A stretch of DNA of 64,000 bases. Source: JANWVO01 sp037446555. Its GTDB lineage: Bacteria; Acidobacteriota; Terriglobia; Bryobacterales; Bryobacteraceae. A program made the translations under genes and the position numbers. Below, in pieces: positions 39,081-48,493 of this stretch (positions are counted from its first letter, which is position 1; every line of letters begins with the position of its first letter). Below the pieces are notes generated by a model. The model did not search any database, was not told the DNA's origin, and saw only the letters and a program-made list of their open reading frames with translations. The stretch lies in NCBI GenBank assembly GCA_037446555.1, contig JBBIIK010000005.1, forward strand, positions 121,581-185,580, in the 5' to 3' direction.

Positions 39081-39878
39081 TTAACGGTTCGTTGCGGTTT
39101 CCTGCAAACACAGGCGGCTCCAGTTGTCCCAGGCAAGCCGGGCCACAGACTCCGGCTCCACGCCGCGCACCCGCGCCAGCATCCTCACCGTCTCCACGAT
39201 GTAGGCAGGCTCGTTGCGCTTGCCCCGGTAAGGCGCCGGGGCCAGGTAGGGCGCGTCGGTTTCCACCAGCAGGCGGTCTTCCGGCACAAGCCGGGCCGCC
39301 TCGCGAATCTCCTCCGCCTTCGGAAATGTCACGATGCCCGAAAAACTCACATGGAATCCCAGCTCCAGAGCCTCTTCGGCCTCCCTCGGCCCGCCCGAAA
39401 AGCAATGGAAGACGCCGCCCCGCTCCTGCGTCCAGTAGCGGCGTATCAGATCCACTGTGTCGCGCCAGGCCTCGCGGGTGTGAATGACCACCGGGAGCCG
39501 CGCCTCGCGGGACAGTTCCAGCTGCCGCGCGAATACGTCTCGCTGCGTCTCCGGAGGCGAGAAATTGTAGTGATAATCGAGCCCGATCTCGCCCACCGCC
39601 ACCACCTTCGGATGCGCGGTGAGCGCCGCCAGCTCCGCCCACGTCTCTTCGGTGGCCTTTGCCGCGTCGTGAGGGTGCACACCCACGGTGGCGCTGATGA
39701 AGGGATAGCGTTCCGCCAGCCGGATGCCCGGCTCCAGGTCAGGCGGACCATCACCGGTGCCGATGGCCACGAGACGCTGGACGCCCGCAGCGAGGGCGCG
39801 TTCGATGCAGGCTTCGCGGTCGGCGTCGAAGGCGCGCGCATCCAGATGGCAGTGTGTGTCGATGAGCGGGACGTTCAT
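39081..39878 (-). CDS. tatD: TatD-family metal-dependent hydrolase
   Basis: A 265-residue TIM-barrel DNase/hydrolase. Metal ligands are visible: DTHCHLD near the N-terminus, EIGLDYHY, VIHTREA and the late ETDAPYLAP, and the typical tail with KRNEPAYI. Family members act as 3'-5' exonucleases and in DNA repair or degradation. It overlaps metG by four bases (ATGA), the usual metG-tatD neighbourhood in many bacteria. Confidence 0.93.
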   Translation of the reverse strand: MNVPLIDTHCHLDARAFDADREACIERALAAGVQRLVAIGTGDGPPDLEPGIRLAERYPFISATVGVHPHDAAKATEETWAELAALTAHPKVVAVGEIGLDYHYNFSPPETQRDVFARQLELSREARLPVVIHTREAWRDTVDLIRRYWTQERGGVFHCFSGGPREAEEALELGFHVSFSGIVTFPKAEEIREAARLVPEDRLLVETDAPYLAPAPYRGKRNEPAYIVETVRMLARVRGVEPESVARLAWDNWSRLCLQETATNR

Positions 39879-41830
39879 TTGAGCCTTGCCCCGGCGGGCG
39901 CGTCGCCAGCGGGCACCACCACCACCGGCGGCCCGTTTTCGAGCGACGCCGCCACGATCATGCCCTGCGAAACCAGCCCGCGCAGCTTTCGCGGCGCGAG
40001 ATTGGCCACGATGACCACCTTGCGGCCGATCAACTCTTCAGGCGAATACTGCTGGGCGATGCCGGCCACGATCGTCCGCGGCTTCTCCTCGGCCACATCC
40101 ACCGTGAGATGCAACAGCTTGTCGGCGCCCTTCACGCGCTCCGCCGCCAGCACCTGCGCCACGCGCAGATCCACCTTCGCGAAATCCTCGATGGTGATCT
40201 CCGGCTCCAACGGCGGCACGCCCTCCGGACGTTGCCACGGCCGGGGCGCGGGCGCAGCCTCGCTCTTGCCGAGCAGAGTCTGGATCCGCTCCACCTCCAC
40301 CTCGTCGAGTTCCTCGATCCTCTGGATGGTCTTGGCCATGCCGAGCCGCGGAAACACCGCTTCGACCTCTCCGATCGCCTGGCCTTCCCGCCAACCGCCC
40401 CAGGCGAGCAGGTCGATCCTCTCACTTTCCACGATGCCTTCCATGCCGAGTTGCGACCAGATTTTCTGCATCGCCTCCGGCATCACCGGCGCCATCAGGA
40501 CGGCGGCGATGCGCAGCACCTCGGCCGAAGTGGACAGGATCGTGTCCAGCTTCGCCTGGCTCTCCGCGTCCTTCTGCTTGGCCAGCAGCCACGGCTGGTA
40601 GGCGACAATCGCCTTGTCCACCGCGCCGAGCAGCGACCACAGTTGTTCCAGCGCGCGGTGGAATTCAAAAGCGTCGAACGCCGCGCGCCAGCCGCGGACC
40701 GTCTCCTCGGCCTGCGCCCGGATGGCCGCGTCCGCCTCGCCCGCCGGAATGCGCCCGCCGCGGTACTGCCGGATCATGGTGAGCGTGCGCGAGGCGAGGT
40801 TGCCGAGCCCGTTGGCCAGATCGGCGTTCAGCCGCGTGATCAGCGCCTCGTAGCTGAAATTCCCGTCCTGGCCGAACGGGATCTCGCGCAGCAGAAAGTA
40901 GCGCAGCGGATCGGCGCCGATCACCTGCCGCAGCGGCTCCGGCCGCACCACGTTGCCGCGCGACTTCGACATCTTCAGCGAATCCTTGAGAATCCAGCCG
41001 TGCGCCACAATGCGCCGCGGCAGCGGCAGGTCCGCCGCCATCAGGAATGCGGGCCAGTAGATCGCGTGGAAGCGCAGGATGTCCTTGCCGATCAGATGCA
41101 CGTCCGCCGGCCACCAGTCCTCGTCGCGCACGGCGGTCAGATAACTGATCAGCGCGTCGAACCAGACGTAAAACACGTGCCGCCCCTCCACCGGCACGGG
41201 AATCCCCCACTGGAGGTTGGACCGCGTGATGGAGAGGTCCCGTAAGCCGCCGCGGACGAACGAAACGATCTCGTTCATCCGGTACTCCGGCACCACAAAA
41301 TCCGGCTGTTTTTCGTACAATTCCAGCAGCGGTTTTTCAAACGCGGAGAGCTTGAAGAAGTAGTTCTCCTCGGTGACGGTCTCGGTGGGCCGCTGGCAGT
41401 CCGGGCAGGGGTCGCCCGGCTGCGCGTCGTTGACATAGAGCTCGCAGTTGAAGCAGTACTGGCCTGTGTAGGCGCCCTTCTCGATGTAGCCGTTGGCCCG
41501 GCAACGCTCGAACAGCCACTGCACGGTGGCGTGGTGCCGCGGATCGGACGTGCGAATAAAGCGGTAAGGAATGCCGAACAGGTTCCATTCCCGCTGGAAT
41601 TCAGCCGCGAGTTCGGTGGAAAAATCGAAGGGAGAAAGGCCCTTTTTCTTCGCCGCCCGCTCGACGTTCTGGCTGTGCTCGTCGCTTCCTGTCACCAGCA
41701 GCGCCCGGCGTCCGCTCATGGCGTGGTAGCGCCGGATGGCGTCCGCGGCCAGGGTGCAGTAGACGGTGCCAAGGTGCGGCGCCGAGTTGACGTAGTAGAT
41801 CGGGGTGGTGATGTAGAACCTGTCGCTCAT
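39875..41830 (-). CDS. metG: Methionyl-tRNA synthetase
   Basis: A 651-residue class I aminoacyl-tRNA synthetase. The HIGH-type motif is HLGT at 19-22 and KMSKS is at 286-290. A single zinc knuckle is formed by Cys126, Cys129, Cys142 and Cys145. A C-terminal EMAPII-like tRNA-binding domain (about 545-651, DFAKVDLRVAQVLAAERV) promotes dimerisation and tRNA binding. It overlaps larC upstream and tatD downstream by four bases each. Confidence 0.97.
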   Translation of the reverse strand: MSDRFYITTPIYYVNSAPHLGTVYCTLAADAIRRYHAMSGRRALLVTGSDEHSQNVERAAKKKGLSPFDFSTELAAEFQREWNLFGIPYRFIRTSDPRHHATVQWLFERCRANGYIEKGAYTGQYCFNCELYVNDAQPGDPCPDCQRPTETVTEENYFFKLSAFEKPLLELYEKQPDFVVPEYRMNEIVSFVRGGLRDLSITRSNLQWGIPVPVEGRHVFYVWFDALISYLTAVRDEDWWPADVHLIGKDILRFHAIYWPAFLMAADLPLPRRIVAHGWILKDSLKMSKSRGNVVRPEPLRQVIGADPLRYFLLREIPFGQDGNFSYEALITRLNADLANGLGNLASRTLTMIRQYRGGRIPAGEADAAIRAQAEETVRGWRAAFDAFEFHRALEQLWSLLGAVDKAIVAYQPWLLAKQKDAESQAKLDTILSTSAEVLRIAAVLMAPVMPEAMQKIWSQLGMEGIVESERIDLLAWGGWREGQAIGEVEAVFPRLGMAKTIQRIEELDEVEVERIQTLLGKSEAAPAPRPWQRPEGVPPLEPEITIEDFAKVDLRVAQVLAAERVKGADKLLHLTVDVAEEKPRTIVAGIAQQYSPEELIGRKVVIVANLAPRKLRGLVSQGMIVAASLENGPPVVVVPAGDAPAGARLK

Positions 41831-42978
41831 TGAGAATTCCTGTAAGCGGCGATAGCCGCGGCGTAAATCTCCTTCAGCGGCTTGCCCGTTTCCGCTGCCA
41901 GGCGCCGGCAGTCCTCGAATTCCGGGGCGCTTCCCGCAGGCGAAACCTTCATCCGCACCCGGCCGAAGGGCGTCTCGACCCCGGCGTGGCTGCGCGGCAG
42001 CACGCGCCGCTCCGCCTGCCAGAAGCGTACGCCGAGCGTCGTCGTCTCCTCGAACAACAACGCCGCCAGCCTTTCCTGTGCCGCCGGGTCTGCGATCACC
42101 GACAGCCGCACGCCAGGGCGCTGCTTCTTCATGTACACCGGCTCGAGCGTGACGTCCAGAGCCCCGGCTTCCAGCAGCCGCTCCATGGCATGGCCCAGCA
42201 GCTCCGGCGTGGCATCGTCGAGGTTGGCCTCGATCACCGACACCAGCGCGGCTTCCTTCGCCCCGCCCGCCGTCCCGACGAGCACCCGCAGCACGTTGGC
42301 CATCATGGGGAACTCCTTCGTGCCGGCGCCGAATCCCGACCGCTCCACCGTCATCGGCGGCAGCGCGCCGAAGCCCTGCGCCAGAGCAGCCAGAATGGCG
42401 GCGCCGGTAGGCGTGGTCAGCTCTGTTTCCGGTCCGCGCGCATAGACGGGGACTCCCTTCAGCAGCAGCGCCGTCGCCGGCGTGGGGACGGGCATCACGC
42501 CATGGTCGGCTTCCACAGTGCCGCTGCCGGTGTTCACCTTCGAGGCGAACACGGCTTCCACGCCCAGCATCTCCAGCGCCTGGCAGGCGCCGGCAATGTC
42601 GCAGACCGAGTCCACCGCTCCGACTTCATGAAAGTGCACCTTCTCGACCGGTACGCCGTGCACCTCGGCCTCGGCCGCTCCGAGGGTTTCAAACACTTTC
42701 ACGGCGTTTTGTTTCGCCCGGTCCGCGAGGCGCGACGCCTCGATCATCCGGACGATCTGCGGCAGGTGGCGGTGCTTTCTCTGGTCCTCGTGCTCGACCT
42801 TGAAATACGTCGCTGTGATGCCCTTGCGCTTCACCTTTTCGGCGCGGAAGCGCGCCCCGGTGCCGAGCGAATCGAGCGCCTCGAACAGCTCCTGCGTGTT
42901 CGCGCCCGCGTCGATCAGCGCCGCCACGGTCATGTCGCCGGCGATGCCGGAGAATGCGTCGAAATAGGCGATTCTCAT
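41827..42978 (-). CDS. larC: Nickel-pincer cofactor biosynthesis protein LarC
   Basis: A 383-residue protein that inserts nickel into the pincer cofactor of lactate racemase-type enzymes in a CTP-dependent reaction. The family N-terminus MRIAYFDAFSGIAGDMTVAA, the VHFHEVGAVDSVCDIAGAC segment and VNTGSGTVEADHG are clear. In some bacteria larC is split into two frames joined by programmed frameshifting; here it is one uninterrupted frame. It overlaps both neighbours by four bases. LarB, LarE and the racemase are not in the window. Confidence 0.92.
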   Translation of the reverse strand: MRIAYFDAFSGIAGDMTVAALIDAGANTQELFEALDSLGTGARFRAEKVKRKGITATYFKVEHEDQRKHRHLPQIVRMIEASRLADRAKQNAVKVFETLGAAEAEVHGVPVEKVHFHEVGAVDSVCDIAGACQALEMLGVEAVFASKVNTGSGTVEADHGVMPVPTPATALLLKGVPVYARGPETELTTPTGAAILAALAQGFGALPPMTVERSGFGAGTKEFPMMANVLRVLVGTAGGAKEAALVSVIEANLDDATPELLGHAMERLLEAGALDVTLEPVYMKKQRPGVRLSVIADPAAQERLAALLFEETTTLGVRFWQAERRVLPRSHAGVETPFGRVRMKVSPAGSAPEFEDCRRLAAETGKPLKEIYAAAIAAYRNSQ

Positions 42979-43712
42979 GATTCAATGATCTGCGGCAGGA
43001 CCTCGCCCGAGGGCCCCCTCAGGCAGAGATCCGCCGCGCCGCTCAGCGGCGTGTCCTCCGTGTTGATTTCAATGATCCGCGCCCCCGCGCTTTGCGCCAG
43101 CGGCGCCAGCGATGCCGCCGGATAAACGACGGCGCTCGTGCCTGCCACGATCAGCAGCTCGCACTCCCGGACCGCGTTCTCCGCCTGCTCCCACGTGGCG
43201 CCGGACAGCGGCTCGCCGAACCAGACCACGCCGGGACGCAGCATCCCGCCGCAGGAGGCGCACCGCGGGGGCAACTCCGGCAAGGGCACGCGGAAGTCGC
43301 TCCGGACCTCGCGGCAGGCGATGCACATCGTCCACCAGATGTCGCCGTGCAGCTTCAGCACGCGCTGCGAGCCGGCGCGGTTGTGCAGCCCGTCCACGTT
43401 CTGCGTGATCAGCGTGAAGCCGTCTCCGAGCCGCGCCTCCAGTTGCGCCAGCGCGAAGTGGCCGAGGTTCGGCTTCGCGGCTGCAATCAGCCCCCGCCGC
43501 CAGTCGTACCACTCCCACACGGTCTTCGGATCACGCGCGAACGCCTGCGGAGTGGCCAGGTCTTCCGCGCGGAAATTGCGCCACAGTCCGCCGGCGCCGC
43601 GGAAGGTGGGAATGCCGCTCTCCGCGGAGATTCCGGCGCCGGTCAGCGCCGCAATGCGCCGCGCGGAGGCAATCCACTGCCTCGCCTGCTCGATTGCGCT
43701 GTCGGGGATCAA
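42975..43712 (-). CDS. cobB: NAD-dependent protein deacylase (sirtuin, CobB type)
   Basis: A 245-residue sirtuin that removes acyl groups from lysines using NAD. Motifs are GAGISAESGIPTFRGAGGLW, TQNVDGLHNRAGS, the catalytic His in KLHGDIW, and a zinc site from CIAC and CASC. The start is TTG 43712, because an in-frame TAA lies three codons upstream and no ATG is available. It is the first gene of the long minus-strand operon, divergent from the YdcF-like gene. Confidence 0.93.
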   Translation of the reverse strand: MIPDSAIEQARQWIASARRIAALTGAGISAESGIPTFRGAGGLWRNFRAEDLATPQAFARDPKTVWEWYDWRRGLIAAAKPNLGHFALAQLEARLGDGFTLITQNVDGLHNRAGSQRVLKLHGDIWWTMCIACREVRSDFRVPLPELPPRCASCGGMLRPGVVWFGEPLSGATWEQAENAVRECELLIVAGTSAVVYPAASLAPLAQSAGARIIEINTEDTPLSGAADLCLRGPSGEVLPQIIES

Positions 43713-43832
43713 ATCCCATTATGACCCGCGGGTTTGCACGGACGCAGAGGCGCGCGCCGGAGCGCCCGCATCGCCTCCGCGCGCCGTGGCGGCGATGGCG
43801 GGCGCAGCAACGCGGGCGCTACCCTGTGAGGG

Positions 43833-44459
43833 ATGCGGTCCCGGCGCCGGTGGCTCATTGCGGCTCTCGTGATTGTCACCTTGCTCGCCGCCTTATGGGT
43901 GACAAGATGGCGCATCCTCGCCGCCGCAGGCGCGTTTCTGGTGGACGCCGCTCCGGCGCAGCAGGCAGACCTCATCCTGCTGCTGAATGGAGATCTCGAC
44001 ACCCGCCCGGCGGCAGCCGCCGCTCTGTGGAAGCAAGACATCGCCCCGCGCATCGCCATCGCCCGCAGCGAATCCTCCCGCGCCGTCCAAATGGGGCTCG
44101 TGCCCAACGTCACAGAACTCGCCATCGAATTGCTCCTGCGGGAGGGAGTGCCGCGCGGGGCACTTTCCGAGATTCCCTTCCCCGGCGGCGTGACCAGCAC
44201 GTTCGACGAGGCACGGGCGCTCAAGCGGTGGTTGCGGGAGCATCCCGCGCCGCGCGTCCTCGTCGTCACCAACGCGATCCACACCCGCCGTGCGCGGTGG
44301 ATCTTCTCGCGCGAGCTCAAGGGCGCAGGGGTTCAGCTTGCGTTCTTCGCCGTGCCCGACCGGCGCTACCGCGTCGAGCAGTGGTGGGAGAACGAGCACG
44401 GCTTCCTGGGCGTTTACAACGAGTATCTGAAGCTCCTCTACTACCGGCTTCGCTATTGA
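43833..44459 (+). CDS. YdcF/SanA-like (DUF218) envelope protein
   Basis: A 208-residue protein with one N-terminal membrane helix (about 8-25) and a DUF218 Rossmann-like domain, seen in ADLILLLNGDL, AIARSESSRAVQMG and RVLVVTNAIHTRRARWIF. Members are linked to cell-envelope or polysaccharide maintenance, perhaps binding SAM or a phosphorylated ligand. Its last seven bases overlap the end of the convergent acyltransferase gene. Confidence 0.82.
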   Translation: MRSRRRWLIAALVIVTLLAALWVTRWRILAAAGAFLVDAAPAQQADLILLLNGDLDTRPAAAAALWKQDIAPRIAIARSESSRAVQMGLVPNVTELAIELLLREGVPRGALSEIPFPGGVTSTFDEARALKRWLREHPAPRVLVVTNAIHTRRARWIFSRELKGAGVQLAFFAVPDRRYRVEQWWENEHGFLGVYNEYLKLLYYRLRY

Positions 44460-45652
44460 AGCGCGCACACCGCGCGCGCGTCCGGCTCCTGCTGGCGGGA
44501 CAGCCCGCGTTCCATTCTGCGGCCGTTCAGCAGCGCCCCCAGACAAGAGCCTCGCACCCAGCGGCCATACGTCCAGAACAGCACCGGAACGGCAAAGGCG
44601 ATTCCGGCCAGGAACTTCGCTTCTGCGGGCCAGCCGAGCCGCAGCATCGGAATCTGCACGGCGACCAGCACGGGCGGATGGAACAGGTAAACCCAATAGG
44701 CAGCATCGGAAACGTAGCGCCAGCGGGGAGATTCTTCCGAAAGCCGGCGCAAGGCGATGCCTGTCAGCCCCAGCAGGCTCAGCCAGCACCCCATCGCTGT
44801 GAGGACGGCGGCGCCGTCATGCGCCAGCCGGTTCCACTGCGGTTGGACAGCCACTTGCCTTTCGATCGCCCCGGCGGCGAAGACGGCGCAAACTGCGCCC
44901 CCCGCCACCGCGCCAGCGCCGAAGCGCTTCAGCTCCGCAAGCCTCTCCCGGTGCAAGTACAGCCCCCACCCGAAAACGAAGAACACCGCATACGCCAGCA
45001 CAACGCGAGGATGCGGGACGAACCCGTCCGGCGTGTCCAGAACGCCCAGCCGCATGGGCAGCAGGGTGGCGAACGTTACTGCCGCGGACAACGCCGGCAT
45101 CGTGCGCCAAACCAGCAGCCTGCCGAACCACGCTCCCGCAAGCGCCCGCCGCAGCCACGGCTCGGCGGCGGCGGCAGCCATGCAAAGAATCATCAGCACG
45201 ATCAGAAACCACAGGTGCATGGGTTCCAGCGCGCGCCACAAGCGTCCTTCCGCCACCCAAGCCTCCAGCCTCCGCCACGGCGCCGCATCGCGCGCGGCAA
45301 ACCAGCAGTAGACGCTGGCGATTTTGAGAAAGGGGTACATCGACACCATGCCCAGCAGGAAAGGCAGCAGCAGGCGGGCGGCGCGGTTCCGCAGGAAACC
45401 GCGCACTCCCCGGCGCTCCACCAGCAGGGCGGCGAAGAACCCGCTCATGACGAAGAACAGGGGAAGGCGGAAGGAGTGGATCCAGAGGATGAACAGGTCT
45501 GCCCACCGGCTGGTGTGCGGATCTTTCAACCACCACACGTCCGGGAAGGTGGAGTAGGCAGTCGCGCTGTGCAGCGCGACACCGAGCACCATCATCGAGC
45601 CGCGCAGCGCGTCGAAGGCGTGGAAGCGCTGCGGCGTGGGCGTTGGGTTCAT
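44453..45652 (-). CDS. Acyltransferase 3 family membrane protein
   Basis: A 399-residue membrane protein with about ten helices that transfers acyl groups to cell-surface sugars or lipids. The family N-terminus RFHAFDALRGSMMVLGVALH carries the catalytic His, and FILWIHSFRLPLFFVMSGFF is the expected TM2-TM3 region. I placed the start at ATG 45652 rather than 45709 for this N-terminus. It is divergent from the TolB-like/TPR gene. Confidence 0.88.
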   Translation of the reverse strand: MNPTPTPQRFHAFDALRGSMMVLGVALHSATAYSTFPDVWWLKDPHTSRWADLFILWIHSFRLPLFFVMSGFFAALLVERRGVRGFLRNRAARLLLPFLLGMVSMYPFLKIASVYCWFAARDAAPWRRLEAWVAEGRLWRALEPMHLWFLIVLMILCMAAAAAEPWLRRALAGAWFGRLLVWRTMPALSAAVTFATLLPMRLGVLDTPDGFVPHPRVVLAYAVFFVFGWGLYLHRERLAELKRFGAGAVAGGAVCAVFAAGAIERQVAVQPQWNRLAHDGAAVLTAMGCWLSLLGLTGIALRRLSEESPRWRYVSDAAYWVYLFHPPVLVAVQIPMLRLGWPAEAKFLAGIAFAVPVLFWTYGRWVRGSCLGALLNGRRMERGLSRQQEPDARAVCALQ

Positions 45653-45736
45653 GCCATCAGTGTGCCGAGATCCCGACGGGCTACGGCAGGACCAGCAGGT
45701 AGAATTCACGGTATACTCTGCGTGGAACTTCTTGAA

Positions 45737-47629
45737 ATGGAGTCACATCGCCCGAGCGCGGAGGAAGTGCGGGGGGCCCTGGAAACCGTCGTGGCCAGCG
45801 AGGGTTTCTCTGCCGCCGGCAGGCTTCCGCTCCTTCTGCGGCACCTGGTGGAAACCGCACTGGCCGGTCAGACGGACCGGCTGAAGGAGTCCGTCCTCGG
45901 CGTTGAGTTCTTCGGGCGCGACGCGGACTTCGATCCCCGCCTGGATTCCGTCGTCCGTGTGGAGGCGCGGAGGCTCAGGAGCCGGCTTGAAGAGTACTAC
46001 TCTGGCTCCGGTCGCGAAGACCGGGTGCGGATTCTGCTGCCCAAGGGCGGCTATGTGCCTGTATTCGAGTACGCGACCCCGAAGGACGCGGGCACGGAGG
46101 CCGCCCCGGCGGCTCCGCAGCCGCAGTTGACGCCGATGCCGCGGGGCTGGAGGCTGGCGGGGATCCTCGTTCTGCTGGCCGCCGCCGGCATCGGGCTGGG
46201 CTGGTGGCAAGCGCAATCCATGCGGCGCCTGCGCGAAGCGCCCGCGGCCACCATCGCCGTCCTGCCGTTTGAAAACGCCGGCGGCGACCCGGACGGCGAC
46301 TATTTCAGCGAAGGGCTGACGGAAGAGGTGGTGAATCGCCTGGCCCGGACGCCGGGGCTGCGCGTCGTGGCCCGCAGCCTGACAGCCGCCTATCGCGGCA
46401 AGACGCCGCCGCTGGACGAAATCGCTGCCAAGTTCCAGGCCTCCATGCTCGTGGAGGGCAGCGTCCGGCGGCAGGGACAGCGGCTGCGGGTGACAGCCCG
46501 GCTGGTGACCGTCCGCGACGGCGCAACTCTCTGGGCCGAAAGCTACGAGCGGACGATGTCTGACGTGTTTGCCATCCAGGACGAGATCGCGCAGTCGATC
46601 GCCATGGCCTTGCGGGTGCGCTCCTCCTCTGCGGGCACGGCCCCGCCCGCCGTGCAGCGCCCTTCCAGCCTGGAGGCCTACCACCTGTACTTGCGCGGCC
46701 GGCAGCAATCGAACATGAACACCGCAGAGAGCATGCTGCGCGCCGTCCAGTACTTTGAGGAGGCGTTGCGGCTCGATCCCGGCTACGCACCGGCGCTGGC
46801 GTCGCTGTCATCCGCGGTGACTGTGGCGGGCTACTACAAGCTCATTCCCCCTGCCGAGGCTTTTACCCGCGCCCGCCAGGCGGCGCGGAAGGCGGTGGAA
46901 AGCGATCCGCTCCTCGCCGATGCGCACGCCGCGCTGGGACTGAGCCTGGCCTGGAAGGACTGGAGCTGGACCGCCGCGGAGGAGGAGTTTCGCAAAGCCA
47001 TCGATGCCGATCCGCACTCGGCCACCGCCCGCGGCCTTTACGCCGTCGGCGTGCTCTTGCCGGAGAGGCGCCTGAAAGAGGCGCAGTCGGAGTTCCGCAC
47101 GGCGCTGGACATCGACCCGTTGCCTCTGTTTCTCAACTACACTTATGCATTCTTCCTCCTCGCTGACGGCAGGCCCGAAGATGCCGTGCATCAGTACGAG
47201 CGCGTTCTGGAGCTGGAGGGGCTCCATCCGGACGTTTACTGGGACTATGGGATGGCGCTGTCCTACGCCGGACGGGCGGAAGAAGCGCGCCGCGCTTTCC
47301 GTACCTCCCGGCAGAGGCGCGGGGCAAAGGACCTGGAACCACGCGGACTGGAAGCGCTGCTGTGCGGAGACCGGAAAACGGCCCGCCGCGATGCCCTTCA
47401 GCTGGCCGAGGCCGCCGCGGCGGGCCGCGAGGAAGCGATGGACGCCGCACGGCTGTTTGCCGGGCTGGGAGAAAAAGAGCAGGCGCTCGACTGGCTCGAA
47501 ATCGCCGTCGAGCGGCGGGAACCGGAGGCGGTTTGGATCAAGGCCGACCCGCGCCTGGCCTCACTCAGGGGAATGCAGCGCCACGATGCCCTCGTCCGCC
47601 GCATCGGCCTCACCCCAGAAAGCCGCTGA
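45737..47629 (+). CDS. TolB-like/TPR membrane protein with an N-terminal regulatory-like domain
   Basis: A 630-residue protein. Residues 1-115 form a compact helical region seen in many acidobacterial regulators (GRLPLLLRHLVETALAGQTD; VRVEARRLRSRLEEYYSGSG). One membrane helix lies at 139-158, a TolB-N-like domain at about 170-300 (IAVLPFENAGGDPDGDYFSE, MLVEGSVRRQGQRLRVTARL), and TPRs fill about 320-600. This layout resembles adenylate-cyclase-associated and CadC-like sensors. The start is ATG 45737; TATACT at 45712-45717 is a likely -10 box. A perfect terminator hairpin follows at 47740. Ligand and target are unknown. Confidence 0.82.
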   Translation: MESHRPSAEEVRGALETVVASEGFSAAGRLPLLLRHLVETALAGQTDRLKESVLGVEFFGRDADFDPRLDSVVRVEARRLRSRLEEYYSGSGREDRVRILLPKGGYVPVFEYATPKDAGTEAAPAAPQPQLTPMPRGWRLAGILVLLAAAGIGLGWWQAQSMRRLREAPAATIAVLPFENAGGDPDGDYFSEGLTEEVVNRLARTPGLRVVARSLTAAYRGKTPPLDEIAAKFQASMLVEGSVRRQGQRLRVTARLVTVRDGATLWAESYERTMSDVFAIQDEIAQSIAMALRVRSSSAGTAPPAVQRPSSLEAYHLYLRGRQQSNMNTAESMLRAVQYFEEALRLDPGYAPALASLSSAVTVAGYYKLIPPAEAFTRARQAARKAVESDPLLADAHAALGLSLAWKDWSWTAAEEEFRKAIDADPHSATARGLYAVGVLLPERRLKEAQSEFRTALDIDPLPLFLNYTYAFFLLADGRPEDAVHQYERVLELEGLHPDVYWDYGMALSYAGRAEEARRAFRTSRQRRGAKDLEPRGLEALLCGDRKTARRDALQLAEAAAAGREEAMDAARLFAGLGEKEQALDWLEIAVERREPEAVWIKADPRLASLRGMQRHDALVRRIGLTPESR

Positions 47630-47639
47630 GCACGGTTCG

Positions 47640-48493
47640 GCCGCCCGCCGCCGCTGACCGGCTCCTCCCTGCACGCCGCGCCCGCGAGGGCGGAGTGGGC
47701 AAATGGAACCTCTGCCGGACAGGCGGCTGCAAAGAACAACGGCCCGGCGGAGGAGGAGGCCGCCGGGCCGCGGTTTCAGGAAGCAGATCGAAGGAGGGGG
47801 CTCCGATCCCTTCACGGCAGTGTCCGACCGGCCGGATGGCCCGCACCGCCGCGCACAGTAGGAGCATGCGCCTCGCCGGTGCGCCGTCGGCCAAATCGGC
47901 AAATCAGATCTATTGGTATTTAATCGCAGCCCGCTGGAAAATGCAATAGCCGGAGGCCAACTTTTTCAGTTTTTCTGATTAAATCCGCTCAAGGCGGTAC
48001 CAGTTGCCATCCTACCCCACGCGTATCCGATGGAAGCGTTGAAATTTCCTACAAGGAACCGCCGCGTCGAGGGGAACAGATGGATCCGGCGCCTTCACGA
48101 ACCGATCCAGGGTTGCCTGACCTGCCCTGATCAGGAGCCCCTTCCGGGCATTGTGAAACCGGCGCCAGCCAGCTCTGCCATCGCCAGTACGCATTGTTCC
48201 AACTCAGTAGATTCGAATGGCGCCGGCAAAGGCATCCAGCCGAGCGAAGCCTGTGCCGGTCCGGCTTCAGACCGCGCCATCGGGCTCGAGCACTACCAGC
48301 TGATTTGTTTCGAAGAGAAACAGCCGGCAGTGCATGATCCGCAGTCCTGCCGCAGTCGAAGTCCGGCATGCGGGCGCGCAGGAACGGCGGCGCAGCACGA
48401 ATCTGGCGCGCCAAGAGGTATGGCAAGAGCACCCTTGCAGGCCTGAATCGGCCCAGGAGTCCGCGGATCAGGCAACCATAGCCCAGCGCCGGC
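47640..48493. other. Intergenic region without a supported gene
   Basis: This 850-base stretch holds the terminator at 47740-47770 and an unusually AT-richer patch at about 47880-48000. Minus-strand frames between 48010 and 48350 read as short, stop-interrupted pieces that could be gene remains. Plus-strand frames have unnatural composition. No RNA gene or mobile element was recognised. Confidence 0.45.
47740..47770. terminator. Terminator hairpin after the TolB-like/TPR gene
   Basis: CGGCCCGGCGG (47740-47750) pairs perfectly over 11 bp with CCGCCGGGCCG (47760-47770) across a nine-base loop, followed by CGGTTTC. The T tract is weak, as often seen in GC-rich genomes. Confidence 0.65.

Noticed and set aside
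43694..45736. N-terminal extension of the TolB-like/TPR gene by about 680 codons
   Set aside because: The extension is antisense to the acyltransferase and out of frame with YdcF; the natural start is ATG 45737.
48200..48350. Possible selenoprotein on the minus strand with in-frame TGA codons
   Set aside because: A 22-codon start piece followed by two TGA codons lacks any Cys-homologue context or clear SECIS hairpin; decayed or non-coding DNA is simpler.
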